Shown: in pieces, positions 1 through 8,800 of the stretch
Layout: each line of letters begins with the position of its first letter
Numbering within the stretch: the stretch's first letter is position 1
NCBI RefSeq assembly: GCF_964340395.1
Contig: NC_135552.1
Span: 24,467,181 to 24,531,180, forward strand
DNA: 64,000 nucleotides
Direction: 5' to 3'
DNA from: Glandiceps talaboti
Lineage: Eukaryota > Hemichordata > Enteropneusta > Spengelidae
Notes under the pieces: generated by a model
What the model was told of the DNA's origin: nothing
The model's database searches: none
What the model saw: only the letters and a program-made list of their open reading frames with translations
Position numbers and translations under genes: made by a program

Positions 1-2
1 TC

Positions 3-1463
3 AAGGCAGTAGCCGAAGTAACCGGTCCAGGTAATATCAAAGCAGCTTCAAGAGCCCATGGATCAGTTATCGTTTATTTAAACTCTGTAACCTGGGTGGA
101 AACCATTTGTATTAATGGCTTACAAGTAGGTGGCTACACAAGTTATGTTGAACCACTGGTAAAACCGGCAACGAAAATAGTGGTATCTGGTGTTCCACCT
201 TTTATTCCGAACGAACTTATAGAACATGAATTGTCAAGATTCGGAAAACTCGTCAGTGGAATCAAAACAATCCCGCTCGGATGCAAAGACGAGAAACTAA
301 GACATGTACAATCCTTCCGTAGACAAGTGTTCGTCCTACTTGACACCGACCTGCGTGGATACATAAACGGACCAACCACCATTGAATTTGAAGGTAAAAA
401 CCACACAATATATCTATCAACCGACGAAATGAGATGTTTCAAATGTAATCAAACAGGACATATTCAGCGAAACTGTCAACAAGGACAATCAATACAAGAT
501 AACGATAACACAAATACCGCAAATCAAGATGGCAACCAACAAAACGTAAACAACAATAACACGCATACCGATACTACTGTCCAACCTGTTAACATCACAA
601 CAGAACCAATGGACGTTAATCAACCACCTGTAAACAAAACAACTGAACTGACCGCAAACGAGGCTCAACAAGACACCATCACAACAGAGCCCATGAACAT
701 AAGTCAACTTGCTACAAATGAAAACACTGTTCCGACCGCAAAAGGTGGAAAAGCAAACAACGAAACAACTCCAAGAAACACCGATACAAATGAAGAAGAC
801 AGAAACGATACACCAGAAAAGCATACTGCCCAGAACACAACAAAACCACAAAGAACCGAAACAGTTAACAGCCTTGTCGACCAAAACAACGAAACGCAGC
901 ACAATACGAACACTACCGTCGAAGAGAGGGTACTAACCCCTCCTCCACCTTTCCCTCCTTCTCCAGACCTCAATTTCTCCATCGCATCACCAGTTTCAAC
1001 TCCGGACCCGACACCATCCTTCCAAATATCCGGACTTACACCGCTACAATCACCTTCGCAAACATTAGATAGCCAGAGTATCTCGTACTCACCACTAGAC
1101 TCCACTCTCAGTGAATCAACGCAAGAAAGTACAGATACACCAATGAATGAAATCGACGATAACGAATCGGTCATGTCAGACATATCAGACACGTCAGCAA
1201 GCTACGGAATATCAGCAAAGTCAATAGAAGAATTCCTGACAGAAATAAAACACTCCAAAAAATTCATCGAACAATGTACTGATTTCGATCCTAACCTCAA
1301 AGACCTCGCAAAAAATCTACTTCATTACCGTTCTACACAGCCCCTCACAACTGCCACTAAAGCACGGATCTATAAGCTCGTAACAAAAATAAAACTACAC
1401 TTGAGAACAGTCGGAAAAAAAACAAATGTTAAAGACTCTCTACCATCAGCATCTTCGAACTGA
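3..1463 (+). CDS. LINE ORF1 protein, partial at 5' end
   Basis: The frame is open from the window edge to the stop at 1461-1463, so the real start lies upstream; the GTG at position 96 is internal. The N-terminal half contains an RRM-like stretch (motif SGVPPFIPNELIEHELSRFG, about 183-243). It is followed by one zinc knuckle of the form C-x2-C-x4-H-x4-C encoded at 435-476. Next comes a long linker rich in Asn, Thr, Gln and Pro (about 480-1140) and a C-terminal helical, charged region (about 1200-1440). ORF1 proteins of this type bind the element's RNA and act as chaperones in the ribonucleoprotein; that role is family knowledge. The linker looks disordered. At least 486 residues are visible. 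Confidence 0.88.
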   Translation, partial: KAVAEVTGPGNIKAASRAHGSVIVYLNSVTWVETICINGLQVGGYTSYVEPLVKPATKIVVSGVPPFIPNELIEHELSRFGKLVSGIKTIPLGCKDEKLRHVQSFRRQVFVLLDTDLRGYINGPTTIEFEGKNHTIYLSTDEMRCFKCNQTGHIQRNCQQGQSIQDNDNTNTANQDGNQQNVNNNNTHTDTTVQPVNITTEPMDVNQPPVNKTTELTANEAQQDTITTEPMNISQLATNENTVPTAKGGKANNETTPRNTDTNEEDRNDTPEKHTAQNTTKPQRTETVNSLVDQNNETQHNTNTTVEERVLTPPPPFPPSPDLNFSIASPVSTPDPTPSFQISGLTPLQSPSQTLDSQSISYSPLDSTLSESTQESTDTPMNEIDDNESVMSDISDTSASYGISAKSIEEFLTEIKHSKKFIEQCTDFDPNLKDLAKNLLHYRSTQPLTTATKARIYKLVTKIKLHLRTVGKKTNVKDSLPSASSN

Positions 1464-1489
1464 TAAGACACTTCCTCTATACAGCACTT

Positions 1490-4400
1490 ATGATGGCGCT
1501 CCTATCGTGTGTGACACTAAATACACGTGGATGTCGCGACTCAATGAAACGATACAAAATATTCGAACACTTGAAACAGTCCAATCAAGCAGATTTCTAC
1601 CTCCTGCAAGAAACGCACACCAGCATAAATGAAGAAACCACCTGGCCCCTAGTATGGCGTGGAAAATGTTTTCTATCCCATGGCACCAACAACAGTGGAG
1701 GCGTCGCAATTCTATTTCATCCGAACACAAAAATAGACATTATCAAAAAAACAGAAATTATCCCAGGCCACCTACTACACATCCATGTTAAAGTCAACGA
1801 TACAGTTATCAATATAATAAACGTATATGCTCATACAAACGCCAAAGAACGATTACATTGCTTCGCTCGCCTTAACACAGTGTTATCAAGTCTAAATGAA
1901 GATCTGATTATTCTAGGAGGCGATTTTAACTGCACCCTCAAGCCGGAACTCGATAGACTTCATTGCGCGGACTCAGACCGCCATACAGTTCGTGCCCTCA
2001 GTAACATCGTAAATAAATACAAACTTATTGACAGTTGGCGTCACTACCATGGAAACGATCGAAACTACACTTGGCACAAAAATGAATCGAAAGCACGATT
2101 AGATCGGATCTATATAAACAAGTGGATGAAAACCCGAATCAAAACAGTCTCTATCCAGAACTCTACACTCGCCTTCTCCGACCACTCTCTTGTAAAAGTG
2201 ACAATATCACAGAAACAAATAAACAAACGAAGCCCACTCTGGTGTCTCAATACCGAAATCCTAACACATGAACAGTACCATGAAATCATTACGTATTTCT
2301 GGGTGAACTGGCAAAAGGAAAAGTTCAACTATAAGGATATACTCACCTGGTGGGAAATTGGAAAACTGAAAATAAAATTGCTGACTCAACAATATTGCAT
2401 ATCAAAACGCAATGTACATAAACAGAAAATAGCTCAGCTGGAACGTGATACACAACACCTTGAACAAAGATTGCATAATGACAATAGCCTAATCAATGAA
2501 TATAATGAAAAGAAAAAAGTCCTGATTGAACTTGTCAATTACGAAAGTCGAGGAGCAGCTGTCCGGGCCCGACATACAATTCTCAATGACAGTCAAGTTT
2601 CTAGCAAATTCATGTTTGCCCTTGAACGAGAAAGAGGAAAAACTAGACCAATTGTACACCTCAAACGTAACGACAATACAATCACTGAAGATCCAAAAGA
2701 AATCCGTGACATTATTTACAGTTTCTACCAGGAACTATATACACCCGAACCAGTCGACCTAACATCACAAAACACAATTCTCAATAATTTACCACAAATA
2801 AACGAAGAAGATCGCGAATATCTGGATAGCGAAATAACTTTTGCAGAATTCACCCATGCAGTTACTTTACTCTCAACAGATCGTTCCCCAGGAATAGATG
2901 GATTACCAAACGAATTCTACAAAACTTTCTGGTCGCTAATAGGCAAAGACGTGCACTCTGTACTCACCCAATCACTCAAAAACGGTCAACTGCCGCTTTC
3001 TTGCCGTAGAGCCATTATAAGTCTGCATCCAAAAAAGGGGGACAATACCAGAGTTAAAAACTGGAGACCCATAAGCCTGTTATGCAGTGATTATAAAATT
3101 CTTGTAAAAACACTCTCACTACGACTCCGTTCAGTCATCTCAACAATCATACACAAAGACCAAACTTGTGGCATTCCAGGCCGACTGATCTTCGACAACA
3201 TCCATTTACTTCGAGACAGCATTTCTCTTGCCAACGAAAACAATACCTCGCTTGGAATCCTCGCCCTTGACCAAGAAAAGGCATTCGATCGCGTCCACCA
3301 CGGCTACCTGCAAAAAACACTTGAATCATTCGGATTTGGACCTCGTTTCACAAATTTCATCAAAGTCATATATACAGACATTCAATCTCTCATTCGCATC
3401 AACAGTACACTAACAGCCCCTTTAAACATTAAACGGGGAATTAGACAAGGATGCTCTCTCTCAGGACAACTCTACATAATTGCCCTCGAACCACTCCTAC
3501 ACAAAATAAGAAACGCAAGCGGTATCACAGGACTATCAATACCCGTCATTCCAAATCACACTTCATATCTGTCAGCCTACGCCGATGACGTTGAAATCTT
3601 GCAAACCAAAGATGAAGACTTCCACAGATTAAAAACCTGTCTCTCCGAATACGAAAAGGCCTCTAATGCCAAAGTAAACTATGAAAAATCTGAAGGCCTG
3701 TGGGTAGGGAACTGGCGCCAACGAATTGATAACCCACTCGGAATAAAGTGGAACCCAAATGGACTTAAACTTCTAGGTGTATACCTAGGAAACAGCGAAC
3801 AATATAATCGAAAGAACTGGACCGAACTAATCGACATCACAGAAAGTAAAATTAAGAAATGGTCGGCGTATGCCCCATGCATGTCATACCAGAAAAGAGT
3901 ACTCATCATAAACCAGATCATCTCATCCAAACTTCTCCACAGACTTAACTGCACTACTCCAAGTAAAGACACTGTTTCATATATTCAAACTCAATTCTTA
4001 CGCTTTGTCTGGCAAGGTCGTCACTGGATTCCGATCGAAACAATGTGCTTACCACTTTCCAAGGGCGGACAAGGACTTACTCACCTTTCAACCCGCCTAA
4101 CCTCACTACGCCTCGGACACATCCAACGATACCTCTACCACGATCATCTTCACCCATGCTTTTCATTCATGGACTACTTCCTCAACAAAGTTGGCAACCT
4201 ACACTACAAAAAGCAACTATTCCTCACAACCGGCGTAACTCTTAACAAAACACGTATACCAAAATTCTATATCGAATTGTTACATTGTTGGAACGCAATA
4301 GACAAGATCCGAAAAGGAGAACCAGAAACCTTTTCAGATATTCTAAACGAGCCGCTGTTCTATAACCCACTTATACTACACCCATTACGTTCGTCGCCAT

Positions 4401-5359
4401 TCTCATTGACCCACTTCATAGACGCAGGCATTACAACAATAAAAGACCTCATCAATATAGAAGAAAAACGTTGGCTAACCTCATACGACCTCAAGGACAC
4501 TGTAAACATTAGATCCGAACGCATCTTAAATCTCACAATCAAAACTATTCACCAGGCAATACCAATCAAACTGAAAACAATCATTCACAACCACTTGGAA
4601 GACTCCCCACATGTAAATGTTGTAAATACACAGTATTCAATTGAACTCCATCATTCACCGGAACTCAACCTGGCACTGTATAAACTGGAAAAAGGTGCCA
4701 TTTATAAATACCTGATCTTGGCACAACACGCATTAAAGCTACCGACCAGATTAGATACCGTATGGAGAGATATCCTCGGTCTACCAGATTCCATAAAACC
4801 CAATTTCAAAGCTTGCTATTACCCACCAACAATACAAAGAGAGGGAGACCTACAATGGCGTATCATGCACGGTGCATACACAACTGGTACATTTCTGCAC
4901 AACGCGGGCTTCCGACCAGACTCAAACTGTCCACTTTGTGAAGAACAAGATTCCCTATCTCACATTTTCCTGGATTGCTTACATATTCAACAGCTTCTGG
5001 ATTTTATAACTACAATCTCATCACATCTTACCAACGACAATCAAACTACACCAGCGTCATGGTTCTTCATAAACCCACCGAAGAAAAACAGCACCTTTAT
5101 CAGCAAAAATGCCCTTCTTCTATTCGTCCATATCACATCTACAGCGAAGCTATCGATCCATCTTGCCAGAAGAAATAAAACCAACGACGTAACACCCATC
5201 GACCCACTGGAAATATTCAAAACACGAATTCGCACCAGACTACTGATTGAATTTGAACATTACAAACTTAAGGAACAACTAACGATATTCAACTCAACTT
5301 GGAGCATCAGCAACGTCATCTGCAGCGTATCAAATGGACAATTACATTTAGAATTTTAG
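1490..5359 (+). CDS. LINE ORF2: endonuclease/reverse transcriptase, intact 1289 aa
   Basis: It nicks the target and reverse-transcribes the LINE RNA in the nucleus (target-primed reverse transcription). Endonuclease domain, about residues 1-235: LNTRG at the start, QETH at 40-43, GDFN with D145 and N147, and SDH with D231 and H232, the expected catalytic set. Reverse transcriptase, about 430-740: SPGIDGLPNEFY, RPISLL, the motif-A stretch ALDQEKAFDRV, motif-B RGIRQGCSLSGQ, and YADD at 697-700. Near the C-terminus, C1147-x2-C1150-x7-H1158-x4-C1163 is a zinc-binding motif like that of zf-RVT proteins. The ATG at 1490 lies 26 bases after the ORF1 stop, so translation probably depends on reinitiation or a related mechanism (inference). 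No disabling mutation is visible. Confidence 0.93.
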   Translation: MMALLSCVTLNTRGCRDSMKRYKIFEHLKQSNQADFYLLQETHTSINEETTWPLVWRGKCFLSHGTNNSGGVAILFHPNTKIDIIKKTEIIPGHLLHIHVKVNDTVINIINVYAHTNAKERLHCFARLNTVLSSLNEDLIILGGDFNCTLKPELDRLHCADSDRHTVRALSNIVNKYKLIDSWRHYHGNDRNYTWHKNESKARLDRIYINKWMKTRIKTVSIQNSTLAFSDHSLVKVTISQKQINKRSPLWCLNTEILTHEQYHEIITYFWVNWQKEKFNYKDILTWWEIGKLKIKLLTQQYCISKRNVHKQKIAQLERDTQHLEQRLHNDNSLINEYNEKKKVLIELVNYESRGAAVRARHTILNDSQVSSKFMFALERERGKTRPIVHLKRNDNTITEDPKEIRDIIYSFYQELYTPEPVDLTSQNTILNNLPQINEEDREYLDSEITFAEFTHAVTLLSTDRSPGIDGLPNEFYKTFWSLIGKDVHSVLTQSLKNGQLPLSCRRAIISLHPKKGDNTRVKNWRPISLLCSDYKILVKTLSLRLRSVISTIIHKDQTCGIPGRLIFDNIHLLRDSISLANENNTSLGILALDQEKAFDRVHHGYLQKTLESFGFGPRFTNFIKVIYTDIQSLIRINSTLTAPLNIKRGIRQGCSLSGQLYIIALEPLLHKIRNASGITGLSIPVIPNHTSYLSAYADDVEILQTKDEDFHRLKTCLSEYEKASNAKVNYEKSEGLWVGNWRQRIDNPLGIKWNPNGLKLLGVYLGNSEQYNRKNWTELIDITESKIKKWSAYAPCMSYQKRVLIINQIISSKLLHRLNCTTPSKDTVSYIQTQFLRFVWQGRHWIPIETMCLPLSKGGQGLTHLSTRLTSLRLGHIQRYLYHDHLHPCFSFMDYFLNKVGNLHYKKQLFLTTGVTLNKTRIPKFYIELLHCWNAIDKIRKGEPETFSDILNEPLFYNPLILHPLRSSPFSLTHFIDAGITTIKDLINIEEKRWLTSYDLKDTVNIRSERILNLTIKTIHQAIPIKLKTIIHNHLEDSPHVNVVNTQYSIELHHSPELNLALYKLEKGAIYKYLILAQHALKLPTRLDTVWRDILGLPDSIKPNFKACYYPPTIQREGDLQWRIMHGAYTTGTFLHNAGFRPDSNCPLCEEQDSLSHIFLDCLHIQQLLDFITTISSHLTNDNQTTPASWFFINPPKKNSTFISKNALLLFVHITSTAKLSIHLARRNKTNDVTPIDPLEIFKTRIRTRLLIEFEHYKLKEQLTIFNSTWSISNVICSVSNGQLHLEF

Positions 5360-5571
5360 CACTGCTTTACTTAACTTAAACATGTCACAGTAACTCCAAC
5401 AACATCTGTTTTGAACCCATTTATTAGCTACGTACGTTATGAATAATGTAAACATGTAAATAGTGTATTTGTACATTGACAAGATTCGTACTTTGCTGAA
5501 CTGTATAATTGTAAATATTTTAACACTTCACTGTAAATAGGGCAAATACGAATAAATGTCCCATTGAAAAG
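5360..5571 (+). other. LINE 3' UTR with AATAAA
   Basis: An AT-rich stretch between the ORF2 stop and the GAT tail. An AATAAA lies at 5551-5556, about 20 bases before the repeat tail. The ORF2 machinery is expected to recognise this region; no specific stem-loop was established by eye. Confidence 0.7.
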
Positions 5572-5583
5572 ATGATGATAATT

Positions 5584-5637
<54 letters not shown>
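5572..5637 (+). repeat. (GAT)n microsatellite tail of the LINE
   Basis: About twenty GAT/TGA units with one early interruption (ataattat), directly after the LINE 3' UTR. A simple-repeat tail instead of poly(A) occurs in several LINE lineages and marks the 3' insertion end. Confidence 0.85.
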
Positions 5638-5669
5638 AACAAGGTGTAATTTTCATGTGCTGCTTCTAG

Positions 5670-5887
5670 CACCTGCCAGCATGGGAAATTTGAATGTGAA
5701 GACATAGATTGTGCTGTGAACTGTTCTTGGAATCCTTGGAGCGAATGGACAACGTGCACTAAAACGTGTGGTGTTGGTGAGAAGACACGATCTAGGTCCT
5801 ACACAGCAGCGCAGAATGGTGGGGAGGAATGCGAGGACCCAGACAATAACGAAGAGACTGACTTCTGTAATATTGAAGCTTGTCCAG
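5670..5887 (+). CDS. sspo: SCO-spondin-like exon: module end plus TSP1 domain
   Basis: The acceptor AG is at 5668-5669 and the donor GT at 5888-5889. The exon enters in phase 2 (its first base completes a Cys codon, by analogy with the exon at 9742) and leaves in phase 1. It encodes a TCQHGKFEC linker of the type found after TIL/VWD modules. A thrombospondin type 1 repeat follows, with W-x2-W-x2-W ([10 protein letters not shown]), TCGVG and the basic RSRS strand, ending in CPG. The tryptophan/arginine ladder is the usual TSP1 core, and tryptophans are commonly C-mannosylated in the family. The polypyrimidine tract before the exon is weak and the LINE tail ends about 31 bases upstream. Confidence 0.85.
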
Positions 5888-8800
5888 GTATTTCATTGAT
5901 GATCGATTAAAGTGTCTTTGTAATATAGATGAACCCTTGATATACTAGTACTCACAAAAGGTCAGGTGGTAGGGAGAATGGTCGGTAGGGGACTGGCCAT
6001 GGGCTAGTCGGTCTTTGGGTCGATGTCTCTCGGGGTAGATATATAAAATCTATACAAAATCCTTTATAATTACTTTTGCTACTGGCATAACACAGGACAA
6101 CTAAATGAACGAGTTAGATAATTGTCTTATGTGCAAAATACTCCTTATGATTAATTTGACTCACTTCTGTGGTAATATAAGGTGTTTTAACAGTATGCAA
6201 TGCAAGTAACTTGAATTACGTTAACAAAACACATTTATTTTCAGGCATCCAATTACACCCGATTTGATCATGTTTTCCAATCTTTTCTTTGCTCTTAGTT
6301 GACGGTCAGTGGTCGTCATGGTCATCATGGACTACATGCGACAAGACGTGTGATGGCGGTCGGATGTCAAGATCTAGAACTTGTTCTGACCCTCCACCAA
6401 AGAATGGAGGTGAAGATTGCGAGAACGGACCAACTACTGAGCTAAGGGAATGTAACCCGACAGCGTGTGGTGAGTACAAAATAATTCTGATGATAATAAT
6501 AATAATAATAATAATAATGATAATAATAATGATAATAATAATAATAATAATAATCTATTAATCTATCAATATTCACACCGGGAGAATAACGAGAGATAGG
6601 CACGTCATAATTCCGTTCATTTTATACAGCTCAGTTTTTATTTCAGTTCAATTCACATCGTTAAATTTCTTCTCATGCCTGTACTTGATGTGCTTTATTT
6701 TGAGAAAAGATATCTAAGTGGCTTGTCATATTAATAAAAAAAACAGCGAGCCTAAAAATTATTTTAAATGCATACTTTAACATTGAAATTCAAATTTCAA
6801 AACAGAACAAATTCCCAAAACTCTTAAATAGGTTTTCTTTAATATTCTACCAAGTATCAGCACTTTCAAAAAACATCATCAGATAACAAAAGATAGCTCA
6901 AAGACCATTAAAATTCAAAAGTGGGATTTTATTAGTATAGTTAAGCTAAACGTACTTGCTTCTGCTACCAAGTTCTAATGCTTGAAACTCAAACAAAAAC
7001 TGTCGTTTAAAGTGGCCATACGGATAAAAATTGGCTTTTTACTTGATAAAACAATTCTATTTTGTTTTGTTTTTCTACTTGGAAAAACAATATAAAAGAA
7101 TCTAAGTATCAAGTCTGTTTGTAACTCTTTGTACATTGCAAAACATTGAAAATGTGTAAAATTGGTGTTATTGTACGTACAATGACACATTTTTACATAC
7201 TTTTTAGTGACAAGTTTGCAATTTATTAAGTAACAAACAAACAAACAAACAAACAAACAGACAGACAGACAGCCAGACAGACTGACAGACTTATAAACAA
7301 AACACAAATCAACCAACCAACCAACCAACGCACGCACGCACGCACGCACACAAACAAACAAACAAACAAACAAACAAACAAATAAACAAACAAAACAAAC
7401 AAACAAACAAACAAACAAACAAACAAACAAGGACATGGTGCTGTTCCGCGGAGATTTTTTTAAATAAATTGCCAATTTTCATCCATATGGCCACTTTAAA
7501 AGTGTGATTTTATGGAGAAAATACAATGTATTTGTTTCTGTTCATATTTACAACTTGCAGCTGAAGAATGCCCGGATGGACTGGAGTATGACGAGCAGTG
7601 CACCAAACAGTGTCCATTAGCTTGTCAAGATTTACAGGAAAATACTGAATGTACAATGCCGGACATTTGTGAACCAGGATGTCACTGTCCAGGGGATTTG
7701 TTGTTGAATGAGGATGGTGATTGTGTACCAATGCGAGACTGTGAATGCATGGATGAGGAAGGCAACGTTTGGCCAACGGGTCAGGTTGTACAAAGAGATT
7801 GTAACAATTGGTACGTACAGAAATAGACTGTCACATCGTCGTAAAACTATATGCCTCTTTACGACATCGTCTATACGCCTCTTTACGACATCGTCTATAC
7901 GCCTCTTTACGACATCGTCTATACGCCTCTTTACGACATCGTCTATACGCCTCTTTACGACATCGTCTATACGCCTCTTTACGACATCGTCTATATGCCT
8001 CTTTACGACATCGTCTATATGCCTCTACGACATCGTCTATACGCCTCTTTACGACATCGTCTATATGCCTCTTTACGACATCGTCTATATGCCTCTTTAT
8101 GACATCGTCTATATGCCTCTTTACAACATCGTCTATATGCCTCATTACGACATCGTCTATACGCCTCTTTACGACATCGTCTATACGCCTCTTTACGACA
8201 TCGTCTATATGCCTCTTTACGACATCGTCTATATGCCTCTTTACGACATCGTCTATACGCCTCTTTACGACATCGTCCGAGAAGTTATTTTGCATTGCAC
8301 AGCGCAAAAAATTGTTCTGGCTGGCAAGAATGCACTTTTATAGTTTATGGAATACATATCGTATGCTGATTTAAAAAAAAAATCATTATGTAGAATTATA
8401 TTATAGCATTACCAATTCCAGTGAATTTTGTGACGTCATCGCTGTACATTATTACTGTACATTATTACTGATAATGTACTCCGTTATTGGGCATCGCGGC
8501 CCCGGAACGAGCATAACAATACAAGCTTATGTCCGTAAGGCAATAAAGGTGTGGGTATTTAAGAACAGGGAAATTATGGGGTAAACACCATAAGAATTTT
8601 TTTAAAACGATTAAAATTAAAATGAAACAAATTTGTGTTCACAGCAGTTCATTGAAGTGTTCATTTTGCGTTTCTCTGTCTACAAATTCACTGGAATTGG
8701 CAAAACTATAAAATAATAACAATAATGTACGCCCTCCCAGTCCATAATATTTTCATCTTTTGACCGAGTGCAATAAACATGCTCTAATGGGGAGAAATAT

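Larger units (their letters stand above)
1..5637 (+). mobile_element. LINE retrotransposon, Tx1/L1-like, 5'-truncated by window edge
   Basis: A non-LTR retrotransposon with two consecutive ORFs, separated by 26 bases, then a roughly 210-base 3' UTR and a (GAT)n tail. ORF1 carries a CCHC zinc knuckle. ORF2 carries an AP-like endonuclease, a reverse transcriptase with YADD, and a C-terminal CCHC motif. This architecture and the LNTRG start of the endonuclease resemble the Tx1/L1 group of LINEs; the clade assignment is inference from motifs. The sense strand of both ORFs is rich in A and C, unlike the flanking DNA. No stop or frameshift is seen in ORF2, so the copy looks young. The 5' UTR and target-site duplication cannot be assessed because the element continues left of the window. 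It lies in the same orientation as the host gene, inside an intron. Confidence 0.93.

Noticed and set aside
96-98. Start of LINE ORF1 at position 96
   Set aside because: The codon is GTG, and the frame is open with related sequence up to the window edge, so it is internal.
7848-8277. Resemblance to a CRISPR array (regular short repeats)
   Set aside because: Units are contiguous without unique spacers, and the DNA is eukaryotic.
7708-8374. Long repetitive reading frames on both strands
   Set aside because: They are produced by the 24-bp minisatellite, whose period is divisible by three.
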